Positions 33,219 to 44,730 of a stretch of 64,000 nucleotides of DNA are shown piece after piece (within the stretch, counting starts at the first letter, position 1; each line of letters begins with the position of its first letter). The notes under the pieces were generated by a model. The model had not been told where the DNA came from. It worked only from the letters and a program-made list of their open reading frames with translations, and ran no database searches. The position numbers were made by a program, and so were the translations under genes. Source of the DNA: Uranotaenia lowii (taxonomy: Eukaryota; Arthropoda; Insecta; Diptera; Culicidae); assembly GCF_029784155.1 (NCBI RefSeq), contig NC_073691.1, forward strand, positions 89,238,722 through 89,302,721, read 5' to 3'.

Positions 33219-34284
33219 CTGCCGTAATCTGGCAATCTGACGTATGCGCCAGCGAGGAAAATTTTCAGTACGGCGCTTTTTGCAAAATCCTTTTTTTATT
33301 GAGCCTCCGAGGAAATTTCTATAATCAAATCTGTACACTATGAGTTTAAACGATGACAAAACATGGCTGAATACATAATTTGTGGAAAAAGGTTTATCAA
33401 CGGAAGTTATGTTACCAACGTCATTTTGTTGTGGAAACAGCTATTATTTTTCACTGTTTCCAAGACCAAATGACGTACATCCATCGTAGCATGCGACAAA
33501 CCATTTCCAGATATTTTCTTTCACAATCAGTCAAATATTCGCGGCTCGTGGATCTGTATCTGAACCAAAAAAAAATGGAGTTTATAGCTGAGTACGGTAG
33601 CATGAGCGAGAGTAAGCCAGAGGATAATTCGGTAATAGAACAGGTGCCTGGACTAACAAAGTGTATTCTTCAATAGGTTATCCAACTTTCGCGAATGGAA
33701 CGTTTCAAAGACGTCATATTTTCCAAGCGAATCGTTGCTGTGTTTGTTTCTTGCAAAAAAAAAGTCCGCACTAAAACGCGTCATTCATTGTGCAAAAAAT
33801 ATGAAACACAAGGACTTAATTAAGACCCAAACCCACCTCCTTCCGCCCTTCCCAACCTCTTCGCGAATAGGCAAAGCCATTGACACCTTTTGAAATTAAC
33901 AATCATTTTACAAGTATAATGGTATAAAGGTTTTGTCCCTCATTTCTATCAGTCCTGAAGCTGGCACTAGTAATTTACTATTAATTTTAATTCGTAGAAT
34001 TAAAGAATTAGACAAAGACAGTCTTTTATTATGGTCCTCACACTTACTGTTTTTTTGAGACGTAATCAAGGCGTTGCAAACATATTTTTTTATTAAACTT
34101 ACGTCACTTTGAGTAGAAATGGCGCATACGTCATTTTGTTTTCATAATATTATGTTGGTATTTTTTAACATTTCTTAACATGTTTTTATGTAATTAGGTC
34201 GAGTTTGGTATCTTCTATCGTTCAAATGCAAAAAACACAAATCGGTAATGTTGGCGCATACGTCAGTTTGCCAGATTACGGCAG
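33219..34284. mobile_element. 1066-bp inverted-repeat element in LINE B (CTGCCGTAATCTGG ends)
   Basis: The ends are inverted repeats, CTGCCGTAATCTGGCAATCT on the left and the inverse on the right, continuing through GACGTATGCGCCA for about 33 bp. A 3-bp direct repeat TAT lies at 33216-33218 and 34285-34287. Three-base duplications occur in PIF/Harbinger and CACTA elements, but the end sequence fits neither consensus well, so the family is open. A 98-codon plus-strand frame (33380-33676) is present but not recognised. Its position inside an otherwise continuous LINE frame proves that it is an insertion. Confidence 0.8.
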
Positions 34285-34328
34285 TATGTGGTGGTAAAAC
34301 TTTCCTGGACGAGCAAAATATCATATAT

Positions 34329-36205
34329 TATAACGAGAGACCTCGACCCACTTCCTGTTTCTAGCGGATGGCTTAAGCACCACTTCCTGAAGGAAGACCA
34401 TCCACCCTTTCTTGTTTTGCCCAGCTGATGAGACTCAGTCGTGAGTTCCTTTTCGGTTCCCTATTTGGGAAAGAAGCGGAAAGGTATCTGGAAAGGATCT
34501 CGTACTTCGACTCTTGCGAGCCGCCCCGAGAACGAGAAATACCCAGAGCGATTTGTGAAAGGGGGGTTGACCGTTGTTCGATGCAAAATGAGTCAGGGAT
34601 CCAAATCGTCGGGCGAGCTCCCATCCTTGTACGGGAAGAACGGGAAAGATCGTGATTGGATTCGCGGCCAATCTCCGCAGTAAAAGCGATCGGAAGCAAA
34701 TACAGGAAACCGCGAACAAGGTGCATTCCCCCTCCCCAATATCCAATTAGAAAATCATTTAGAACTCGAGATTATTTTACGTGCTATGCATACAAAACTC
34801 CTTTTATTCGTCGTAATTGTAGTCTTTGTTTACATGTTTGTGCTTGGACCAAATTGTGTCCGTTTACCCTCTTGGAGCTTTCAGCTTTCTGTTGGTACGT
34901 GTATGGAGGTGCATGGTGTTTAATGGCTATTCGTTCGTAATGTTTACATTTGCAATTTTCCGTTTACTGTGGAATTTCCATTCGTGGGTGGAAAGTGGCT
35001 ACTTTAACGGCCCGCCAGTCCGACCCAATTCGGCAATCCGGCAGAATTAACGTCGCGGATTAATCTTCCGGCACGCGCAACATAAATTGGCTAAAGTTGC
35101 GGGCCGCTATAGCATTGGCGGGGTTTTACGGAACCTTTACCTCGATGATTCTGCGGTCGCTGGTGCTGTCTACTGCCCTCCCGTCTAATGAATGTCGGTT
35201 GATGGGCGGTGGAAGTAGGTACCGGCCGGCGGTGTGAACCTTTTTGGATGACCGGCAGGTTGCCGCGTGGCGAGTGGAATCCTCGCTGCGTTGTTGCGGT
35301 TCACTGGCTGGGGGGATCGACCAATGTGAGCGCGTTCTGTTGAATATCGACGAACTCGGCAGGATGATGATTTTGTGACAACCCGTGTGCTGCGATGGCT
35401 ACCAAGCGAGTTTCCAGCAACGATGTAACCGGTGTTGCGGATCTCTGTATAACGGAACGAACACATTTCGATTCTTCACCCTACGTACCTTTTATGTAGT
35501 AAATCTCGTCACCACAAGCACACCTCAGCTTTCCTATGCCGTTTCAAGACCGTATGGGCTACGTAAAGAGGGCTGATTAACAATTACGATGCTAGTTTGG
35601 GAGTTTGCAAATCTAATTACCAAGAACACTAATCGACCCGCGAGCTAAATTAGACGATCTTGCCTGTTCTTATTACCAAAGGTAAATGAAATGGAGAGTC
35701 TCTAAAGCCCTTCGATGGACCAGATCTGGCTCAACTTCGCACCGGAACTACCCGATACGATGGAATCTAATCACGAAGTTAAACGATTAACTCCATTGTC
35801 GCGAATGTTCGGATAAGCTTTGTCTTCCCCTTCGGAGATCCATTTAAGGGGCCTAACTTTTTCTCTCGTCAACCTAAGGTGTACGAAAATATCCCAAAAG
35901 AGGTCATTCAACTGACGCCAAAGAAGAATGTGGTGATGATCTTTGAAAGTAAGCAGCTTAAGCCACGCTTTCGCCAAGACTTGTGTCGTTAAGAAGAAAA
36001 GTCATTGCTTTTAATGATTGTTCGCTAAGGGTGGCTCTATGAATTTGTGATTTGGAAGTTTTGATGTCACGTTTGTATTACTATAAGGGAATATTTTTAA
36101 GTTAGCTCTAGTTATTTACAGTTTCAGATTAAATGTACAAAGATTTAATGTTTTTCGTTGTATATTAAATTAAATTAAATTATTTAATCCGATGTACCCG
36201 TTACA
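34329..36205. mobile_element. 1877-bp insertion in LINE B with ATAT duplication; candidate solo LTR
   Basis: The insert runs TATAACGAG...CCCGTTACA with ATAT at 34325-34328 and 36206-36209. Ends that fit TGTAAC...GTTACA (left end mutated) and a 4-bp ATAT duplication recall Ty3/gypsy-type LTR elements, which would make this a solo LTR, but 1.9 kb is long for one. The left 1.2 kb (34370-35570) is rich in G+C compared with its surroundings and carries many short overlapping frames; none has a recognisable domain. The right part is AT-rich. It could also be a DNA transposon. The boundaries are well supported; the identity is not. Confidence 0.6.
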
Positions 36206-36392
36206 ATATTTGGGTTTTGTGTAGTTTAAAGATAATAAATTGCTGTTGAAATATACAGATAGTAATTGTAAATCATGTTCCAGGTTATTAATAATAGTGT
36301 CCGGAGATTTCCCAGTATAGAATAGTGCTGTGTCATCAGCGAATAGCCTTGCTGTACCAATAAGTGGAAGTTTACATATATCATTTATATAC

Positions 36393-37507
36393 AGTTTACT
36401 TTTTTTTGGAGGAAGCAATTGGCGTTGAGGACCAAAAATGTGAAAAAAGGGTGCGAAATAAGAATAGCACCACTTGAGTTTTTCAACAAAAACAAGATCA
36501 TTTTCAAAAATTTACTGTGTAAAAGTGAATAATAATGCTTCTACGATTTATTTGAATAAATAACTGCATTTTAGGAGTTTTCCAAAATTTCAAAGGTTTT
36601 AAAATGGGGTTTTAAGAGATGCTGCTCTAGCGTTAAGGAATTTGATATTTGAGCTGTAATTCTTTACCAAACTATTTACTATCTTCATTAAAATGCCGTG
36701 AAATGATGAAACAAACATTCAGGATTAATTTTGAATCAGGAAAAAAAAAGGTTTGAAATCAAAAACTTTAATTTTTTTCAGTAAACCACACTTTTCCAGT
36801 TTCAAGTCGTAGATGGCAGCACTATCTTGCAGTTAAAACAAAGTTTTGCAGGTTTATTTAGGCCCATATTCATCATTGTACGTCTCGGTGGCCGAGTGGT
36901 TAGCGTGGTAAGACGGTAACCGCTGGTCCACTGATGGCATGGGTTCGATTCCCATCTCGGTACTGGGTGTTAAATGTTAATCTTAAGTTGTCCACGTCAT
37001 TTATTCAGTCTGTAAAGCCTAAGACGGTGTATGTCTTTTAATTAATCCCGGATATTTGAAAAAGGGCATGAATTTGGTTTAACGGCAAGATAGTGTTGCC
37101 ATCTATGACTTAAAACTAGAGAAAAAGTGCTTGACTATTAAAAAAGATTGGTATTTTTGAATTCCATCTTGCTTTTTGGATTCAAACTCAGCATCATACT
37201 TATGAATGTTAATGAAGAAATCAAGCAGTTTGATAAAGTTTTATAGCTCAAATATCAAATTCCTTAACGCTAGAGGAGCGTCTCTTAGAACCCTCTTTTA
37301 AAACCTTTGGAATTATGGAAAACTCCTAAAATACAGTTATCTATTCAAATAATTCGTAGAAGCATTATTATTCACTTTTACATATTTACATTTTTAAAAA
37401 TAATCTTGTTTTTGTTGAAAAACTCAAGTGGTGCTATTCTTATTTCGCACCCTTTTTTTAATTTTTTGGTCCTCAACGCCAATTGCATCGTCCAAAAAAA
37501 AGTAAAC
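36393..37507. mobile_element. 1.1-kb palindromic (long inverted repeat) element
   Basis: Imperfect inverted arms run inward from about 36393 and 37507. They share AGTTTACTTTTTTTTGGA, GCAATTGGCGTTGAGGACC and GCGAAATAAGAATAGCACC. Further in, the left AGATGGCAGCACTATCTTGC is the inverse of the right GCAAGATAGTGTTGCCATCT. The tRNA-like SINE sits near the centre. GCGAAATAAGAATAGCACCAC is also the end motif of the elements at 25745 and 37622, so this looks like a Tc1-like end duplicated in inverse. No transposase. Confidence 0.7.
36881..37065 (+). mobile_element. tRNA-derived SINE (Ser-like head)
   Basis: A pol III internal promoter is clear: box A TGGCCGAGTGG at 36889-36899 and box B GGTTCGATTCC at 36942-36952, with a CATGGG...CCCATC T-arm. 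The head resembles a class II (Ser/Leu) tRNA. The acceptor 5' and 3' strands do not pair, so it is not a functional tRNA gene. About 100 bp of non-tRNA body follows (CTTAAGTTGTCCACGTC). The 3' end and target duplication were not resolved. Confidence 0.65.
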
Positions 37508-37622
37508 TTATGCTTGATTTACCAGTTAAGCGATTCAGAACAAACTGTGGAAGAAAATTTTTGTAATTTTCAATCATTCATATTTTAACATGCAAAACAC
37601 ATAGTGGTGCTATTTTTATTTC
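37488..37622 (-). repeat. Tc1-like element end, inverse of 25745-25875
   Basis: On the minus strand it begins AGTGAGCGAAATAAAAATAG and follows the 25745 repeat for about 130 bp. The palindromic element seems to sit inside or next to this end. Confidence 0.6.
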
Positions 37623-38845
37623 GCTCACTTTAGTTTTCCGAATATGAAAAAAAGAGAAATTTTGTTTAATATTCAAATTCGCAGTTTTTTAACTTTATTC
37701 TCACACAAAATTCAGAAATGATAATCCATGTTGAAAAGTCAGATTCAGATATTTTAGATTCCTATTTCAATTCTGATTCACAATACAGATTAAAAGTAAA
37801 TTATTTAAACGGTGAATTAAGATTAAACCTGAACTACAGAATTAAAACAATAGATTCATGAAAGAGGGCTTTAAAACTTGGCTCATAAAATTGAGATCTG
37901 GATTGAGAAATAGTATTTTTGTATGTTTCAGAAATCGATTAAAAAATCGGATACAGTTTCAAAGCGAAATTTTTGAATTCAGGTTCAGAGTTCAGATTCA
38001 AAATGCAGGTTCAAAATTCAGAATAAGGTTTGCTGAAGATTTCAAGAGATATTGAACTTAACACATTGCGGACCAAATATGAGATATCTCGTTTTTTTTC
38101 GCTTGCCAACAGAAGTATAACTCGGATGAACTGAATTTATGTATTAAACTTTATTCGACAAAATTAAACACAACATTTGCTGTAACTCAAAAATGCTAAA
38201 TTTGTAAAATTTAGTCCAGGGGTTAATGAGATATAGAATGCCGAATTTTGGTGTTTCTCGTCATAGATTTCTTCGCAGTCCTTGATGTGCTAAGATTGCT
38301 TGTCAATTCAATTTCCAGATTTCAATTTTTTAAACAAAATTAGTTTTTTTAACACAATTCAGATGAAAATCAGAAATAAAAGGTGCAATTTGAGTTTTTT
38401 GTTTTATTTAAAAAAAAAACAAATTTCATATTATCATCCACCGGATTTTATTTCTGATTAAATTTTACAATAGAGCCTAAGAGTACGTTGTAAAACCTAG
38501 AAAATTGTTAATTTCGGTTGCGTCACATCTAAAAAAAACCATTTTCCACCCTTTATAAATCCAAAATTAAAAAAAAAAATTGGAACAAACGCCTTGACAT
38601 ACTGAAAGCAGTTGGCATTTCCCATGATTTTGGGCACAGAACGTAAAAATTTTTGAGTATTACTCGTGTAGTGAGAAAAATTGTGAACTTTCATCACTTT
38701 TGTTATTAAAAAAAATGAACTTATTGAATGTATCTCGTTTTTTATTAGTCAAATTTGATCTGCAGAATTCACCTTTCACAAAACGACTTCGTCGTTGACA
38801 GGCACATGGAATGGGTCATATATATATAAATAGCAAAATAGCATA
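37623..38845. other. AT-rich intergenic DNA
   Basis: No gene. It contains many A/T runs, such as 38403-38420 and 38568-38580. A CATGGAATGGGTCATATAT stretch at 38805-38823 recalls the end motif of the foldback element but is too short to assign. Confidence 0.4.
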
Positions 38846-39928
38846 GGGTTACCATACGTACTCTTTTTAGAGTACATGTACTCTTTTTCGATCGTAAAAT
38901 GAGCGTATTCTTCTTTTTGTGAAATTCTACGAAATTTACTCTTTTTTTCATAGCTATTAACTCAGAAAAATGAACTTGTTTGTTTCAGTATTTGAAGTCT
39001 GTTTATAAAATTTTAAAGTGGTAAACAAACAAAACAAACAAATTGCTCCTTTGAGTATGCAATAAACCTCCAAACAGTTATTAAAGAGCACAAAAGTATT
39101 ATACTCAAATGCTTCGCGCGCACAAATCAAATATATAAATTGGACAAAGGAAATATACGCGCCTAAAATCTTATTTTGAAACCAATTTTTTTATCGAGTT
39201 TGGTGTGGTTTGTCAGCATAACATCTAAAAAAAACTTTTGCTTAGAATAATCCAAATAGGAATATTCAGACCCTGACTTTTCTCTTTTCATTCGTTGAAA
39301 AAAGTTTATAAAAAATTTATAATTATCATATACGTCATACCTAAGTTTTCCAGAATATTTTCTAAGCGTTTTCGGGTCGAGCAGATCCAAGAATTTCTAC
39401 TCAAAACCCTTGCAAAATTTGGGCATTGGATTTTAAAATTTTCCGGGAAATATCCGGGCAAATCTGAACAAAATCCATACTTTTCTCATGAAAGTTCAAG
39501 AGAAAAAGTCAGCGGTATTCAGTTCAAATTTTCATTTCTAAAACATGTTTGCACGTGTTTTTCGATGAAACAAGCTCAAAAAATCATGTATCATGTAAAA
39601 ATAAAAGTGTAGTTATGGAATTTTGGATAAATCTAAGCATCCGGGCCTCGATATCTTGGAAACCGGACCGGACCGGGTTTTATTTTTTTTTCTTTGAAAA
39701 AGCAGGCAATCTGGAATGGTTAATCTAACTTATTACTCCCAACAAATTGACAGCATTTGAATGACTTTGAATAACAGGGAAGAATGCCACGATGTGGTAA
39801 ATTCCTGGCAAAAAAAAAAGACTTTGAATAAATCTGTTTTATTTTGATTTTCTTAGCGTTTATCGTACTCTTTTGGATTTTTTTTTATCATTGTACTCTT
39901 TTTTTGCATTACGGGATATAGTAACCCC
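38846..39928. mobile_element. candidate inverted-repeat element (GGGTTACCATACGTAC ends)
   Basis: The left end GGGTTACCATACGTACTC and the right end (inverse GGGGTTACTATATCCCG) are similar. Both subterminal zones repeat GTACTCTTTTT (38859, 38877, 38938 on the left; about 39864 and 39893 in the right zone). No clear target duplication was found. The interior encodes nothing recognisable. A hAT or related non-autonomous element is possible. Confidence 0.5.
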
Positions 39929-42875
39929 AGAATTTGGTAAACTCGTGTCGATGGATTAAGAGCTTGAGCAATGTTAAATTGTTTAAGTTCAATGTCTGAG
40001 ACTATTTTCACAGTCTAAAATTCTGCTACACCCCTTTTGTTTCCTGCCCAAAAGCCCCAAGACTTTGAACCAAGAATTCCGTATCGGTGGATCAACAAAG
40101 CGCAATGTGATGGGGTGGGGCCGAGAATCCGCCAAAGTAAATTCCGCAAGTTTTTAATCCATGATGGTTTGGAAAATTAAAATCCGTAAGACACTTGTAA
40201 CTTGATCGAGCGGAATTGCTTTTTCTTCACCATTCTCTACTCGTCGCACCTCGTTCGCTCAATGCAGCATCGCCCAAACAGGGCTAGGGATATGGAGTGG
40301 TTTTCGGTCCATCCAAATAACATTTTCCGAAGGCAAACTCATCGTGCAAACTCACTTTGCACAACATTTAACTTTATCTCATCGCAGACGGTATGGGGAA
40401 AGCATGGGGGCGCATGGGGAACGAAGCGCCAGAAGTTTTGTGGCCATCTTCAGCGCTGGGATACGCATTCGGGAAAGGGGACATTCCAGGGGGTCACAAA
40501 GTCAAAAAGTCATTCAGGAAAAGTGAAATCTCTCGAGAGGGACAGAAGAGCCAGCGAACGAACGAGCGCCACCGCAAAGCAATATGGTACTTAATTTTAT
40601 TATCGACACTTTTGGCCTTTCCCTCGGATTTCGGTGCAGCAGCAGCATCCGACACAGGAAACAATTGGCGCGGCAGGGAGGGAAAACTTTAGCCTAAGAT
40701 TGGTGCGATAAAATCTTTCGACTTTGGCTGAAACTCTGTAAGAGCGGAGCGCAACTTCCTCAAAACTGTGGCAAACATAAACGAAGCTGTTAACTGGTTT
40801 TGGAAAGGAAATAATTAATTTAGTGTAAGTGGTAAAATCAAAGCTTGCAGTAGAGAAAAGTTTGTGCAAAAGCTTGTTGATCTGATGTAGTTTAACAAGC
40901 TAGGGTTATATCTAGTAAAGCCGAGGTCAAGTTAAGAGTGTGAAACCCAAAGGACATAATTTAATCTCATATTATTTCTGGACCTCAACTATAATAAATG
41001 CATACTTTTGAGAATTACAACCTTCGCTTTGCAGAACCGATTTACTTTGATTAACAAGCATAGAATGTAATAAGTAATAATTTTAATGTCTAGCTTTAAC
41101 GCCTGGATGTATGCAAGAATTGTTGCGAAAAGTTGCAATTATTCTTGATATTCAAGTAAAAACTTATTTCCGCCATAGAAATATATTGCTTTCGCCATTA
41201 ATTTCATTCACTTAAGCCTTGGGACCAAAAAAAAAATTTATGCTTTCACGCATGAGCCGCGATTCTTGATCTCCTATCAATTAAACTTCTGTCTAGGTAC
41301 TTCAATTGATGTATTTATTTCTTGTTAACAATAAAGCTGGTCAAGCACCGACTGAAATAACGTGAATGCTAAAATATGATACTTGCAATTTGTTTCCTGC
41401 TGAAAATTGGCATCTCTCACTTACTAACCTACTGTTTGTTTTGTTTTTCACCAACAGTTGTCCAACCTGTGATACAGCTTTTGAAAAGTTGAACGTGAAT
41501 GGAGGAAATAAAAACTGACCATCGAATTTCCTCTGCCAGTTTCTGTGTGATATAGCAAAAATATGCTCGAATGATACTGAGCCAGAAAAAAAGACCAAGC
41601 ATTTATGTGTGGACCAACTGGCAGCCGGTTTTTTGAATAGTAATATTCTGTTTGATGTTTTAATTTTTGCCGCTGCAGTAATTGCTTAAAGAGTTTTGCT
41701 TTTTACCACTCCTATGTACTACTCGCTCGAGTGATTGGAATTTAACAGGCCGTAGCGAACTGAAAGTTTGTTCAGAAAGCCTTTTTTCAATGAATGAATG
41801 AATGAATGGCTGCTGAATAGTGTCATTCAGTAGGTCATTCTGCCATTCTCCGGGTTTGGATTCTCATTTGGGAAATGTCCAGCCGTTGTTCATCTTTTGA
41901 GAATTATTTTAATTTTACTGTTTCATGGGATTCAAAATTTAATCAACTTATTTACAAACAGCACACAATCTTGTTGAACATACTGTGAACTGTATAAAAA
42001 GCCTGAGCAAAAAAAATTATCGAAGTTTATCCCAAAATTTGAGATACTAACTAAGCATGGGTCGTCTCGGAAGACATCAACAGTAGTAAATAAATTTTAA
42101 AAAAAAATTATGTGGGATAGTTTGTAGAGATTGTTTTTCATTCGAACTGAAGCGAGATTTTTTTATTACATGTTTCATGAATTGTTGGAATATAGTAAAT
42201 ATTCGATTTTGTCACGACAAGATTTTGTCTGTCCCTGATTTGTTTACCCCCGATTTTATCGCCATTGAAAACGAGTTAATCGAATCCATTTTTTATACAG
42301 GGAAATGATTGATGCGGTGATAATTTATGAATAACACATCAAGATTTTTCCTAAAAAAAAACAAATTTTGACTTTTTTTTCAATTTTAGCTATTTGTTTA
42401 AAAGTCGATAAAAATCAATAAAATAAATTAAATATCGGTATAACAATAATAGTTATCAAGCGGGATTTTTTGATTGAGCTATTTTCAAGGAATTTCCATA
42501 CCAGGTCGGGAAAGGAACATCATTTTATACGAGATTTGAATCAAAACCTCTATATGATGTTTTCCATCATCCGTACTTCTGATATCATATCATTACTTAT
42601 TTTCATTGAGTTTCTGTTGGATGAAAGTTGTAGGTTTTTGTGTTTGTAGTACGGAGGTACGCCGATTGTCCAATAAAGTTATCATCAAGAGCTACACACG
42701 AACTTCCAAAAGATGTGACGCCACGTTGGAATGGGTCATTTGATAAAAATCTGTTCAGGTTTTGAGATTCTTAAGATCCTCATCAAAAACGTGAGAAGGT
42801 ACCTGCCAAATCTAAATACATTTTAATCCAATCGGCCTGTTGCATTTAATTTTGAAGTAGGGGCATTATGCAATA
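39929..42875. other. intergenic DNA, no gene recognised
   Basis: About 2.9 kb. The region 40200-40700 is less AT-rich and has overlapping frames of 60-130 codons on both strands, none with a domain. A GAAT microsatellite lies at about 41788-41807. Confidence 0.4.
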
Positions 42876-42888
42876 GCTGGGTTAGATT

Positions 42889-43077
42889 TTTTTTTTTTCG
42901 ATTATAGTCGTTTTAACATCTTTTTGGCATTCGCGACTTTATCAACGTTACAGTTGGCGGATCGTTATTGAAAAACTTATCCGGTACAACTGTGTTCGAT
43001 GTTTACTCTTCGGCTCGAACTCGTTGACATCGGCTCAGGAGACAACAGACTTGCAAACTGAGCTATATCACAAGCCC
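42889..43077 (-). mobile_element. tRNA-derived SINE with 13-bp target duplication
   Basis: A 189-bp minus-strand SINE. Its head has box A (GATATAGCTCAGTTTGC, inverse of 43053-43069) and box B (CGAGTTCGAGCCG, inverse of 43011-43023). The body contains ACACAGTTGTACCGG. It ends in an A-run (T11 on the plus strand at 42889-42899). An exact direct repeat AGCTGGGTTAGAT flanks it at 42876-42888 and 43078-43090, showing LINE-mediated insertion. It differs from the SINE at 36881. Confidence 0.9.
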
Positions 43078-43130
43078 AGCTGGGTTAGATGCAACATTTC
43101 TATACCACAACGCTTATTCAATTTTAATAC

Positions 43131-43625
43131 TAGCTGACCCGGTAAACTTCATTTTACCCGTTACTTAATAAATCGTTGGAAAATGTTTGCAATTCTTTAA
43201 ATTCTTCGTGCTCGTGAATCAGTTTTCATGAAACTCGTCTTCAAGTTGTTCGTGTTTTGTCCCGTTTCTAGTACCCCCTTCCATAAAAAGTAATAATCTC
43301 GAAACTATTATACAAACCATCTCTGGCCCGAAAAGCCCTCGGATACCAAATTTCACTTCATTCCGACCGACCATTCATACGTGATGTTGTTACAAAGAAA
43401 ACGCCTCCATTTTTATGTATAAGCGATGTGAAGAAGAGATAACTTTGTATGGGGACCCCCCTTTCATAAAAAGTGAGGTCCTTGAAACTATCATACAAAC
43501 CATCTCTGACCCAAAAAACCCTCGGATACCAAATTTCACTTCATTCCGACCGACCATTCATACGTGATGTTGTTACAAAGAAAACGCCTCCATTTTTATA
43601 TATAAGATAATGTAATAAAGTTATT
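43131..43625. repeat. dispersed repeat with a 183-bp tandem duplication
   Basis: It begins CTAGCTGACCCGGTAAACTT and ends in TTTTTATATATAAGATAATG before an ATTT microsatellite (43618-43638). Inside, a block of about 170 bp occurs twice with a 183-bp period (around 43260-43430 and 43443-43613), sharing CGGATACCAAATTTCACTTC and CATACGTGATGTTGTTAC. The element class is not established. Confidence 0.6.
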
Positions 43626-43638
43626 TATTTATTTATTG

Positions 43639-44239
43639 TTGCTTTTAAAATCATCTGACATATGTAGTTGTCTTAATGATAAACTTCATTACATGAAATA
43701 CATGAATAAATTGCTCGTGCGATGATTTTTCAACTATTATTTCTCAATTCGTCTCTTAGATAAGATTCAATACGTCGTTTAAGGGTTAAAATGCATCAAA
43801 AATAAAATCGTAGATTCACCTTTTATATCTCGTTTCCATATGCTGGAATAAGATAGTTATGCATCACGCGTTTGTTAATTTCAAAGCTTCATCCCTCCAA
43901 ACATAAATTTTTATTATCTCATTTAGTAGAACTTTTTATATTTTTTTTTTTACGTTTTTTTACCCCTAAATGTATGTAGAACCCTTATGTTTTTTCAAAT
44001 ATTTGTATGAAGCTCCGTGCCTCGACGTCGCATCAGCAGAAAATGACATTCATCCCGTCACCGCCAGCCACTGTGTATACCCGGTAGAAATCAGGCCCTT
44101 TGTGTATTGGGCTTTTTGTTGTAAAAAAAAGTTTAAGTGATAAATGTAGTGCTACAATTGGTCGAATTTTATGTGGCCTTAGTTGGAACGCGCCGATGAA
44201 ATCGCAGGATCACACCCACAACCAGCCCAGGAAGGCCAA
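43639..44239. other. intergenic DNA
   Basis: No gene recognised. Confidence 0.35.
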
Positions 44240-44730
44240 CCCGAGCAGATTTTTATGGCAAAATTATAGCAAATTTGGCTATCACGCCCTGAAAGCCGAA
44301 TTTGCTCTCATTTTGTTTGACATAAGGTGGTACACAGAAAAAATGAGAGCAAAAATTTTCATACTTGGTTAGCAAAGTGATACCTAATTTTGCTAAAACT
44401 GAGAGCCTAACTACACCTCATTTTCTGAGAGCTTGGAGAGCACAATGATGCCGATATAAGGCATCACCTATTTTCTAGTAACAGCAAAATTTGACATCAT
44501 TATGCTTTCAAAACTTTATGAAAACGACAGCGAAAAAAGGTGTATCTATGGTGTCATTACAAGAAAAATATGGCATTACTTTGCTGTCCGCGTATGAAAA
44601 TTATGCTTTCATTTTTGTTGTGCACTTCCTCAAATCAACCGAAATGAAAGAAAAATTAACTCTCGAAGCGTGATAGCAAAATTTGTTTTCATTTTACAAT
44701 GTATGCTTGCCAAGTTTGTACAGCGAGCGC
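44240..44730 (+). repeat. CCCGAGCAGA element end, short copy
   Basis: It starts CCCGAGCAGATTTTTATGGC, like the left end at 45908, and continues with the same style of sequence: repeated GCAAAATT, ATGATGCC and AAGGTGGTAC phrases. No inverted partner end was found before 51361. Confidence 0.45.

Larger units (their letters stand above)
32563..36393 (-). pseudogene. LINE B: reverse transcriptase C-terminal half in three pieces
   Basis: Minus-strand CR1/Jockey-group ORF2 remnants in collinear order. Piece 1 (36393-36206) has YINDICKLPL, the catalytic LFADDTALFY, and LLSLNYTKPKY. Piece 2 (about 34328-34285) continues YMIFCSSRK. Piece 3 (33218-32563) continues into FKYLG, NRCLKNIYNLP and the C-terminus with GPTKYNILP, stopping at 32563. 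The gaps are the elements at 34329-36205 and 33219-34284. Taking out each insert with one copy of its target duplication keeps the frame at both joints. It is homologous to the C-terminal third of LINE C ORF2. Over its LFADD region it differs clearly from LINE A, so it is a separate copy or family. Everything 5' of 36393 is gone. Confidence 0.85.

Noticed and set aside
34373..35570. Cluster of frames of 60-117 codons in G+C-rich DNA, possible host gene
   Set aside because: Frames overlap on both strands, as G+C-rich DNA gives by chance. No domain, splice pattern or start context was convincing.
36881..36965. Possible functional tRNA-Ser gene
   Set aside because: Box A and box B are good, but the acceptor strands do not pair and a SINE body follows.
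40202..40692. Overlapping frames of 60-130 codons
   Set aside because: Three frames on the same strand overlap with no preference and no motif.
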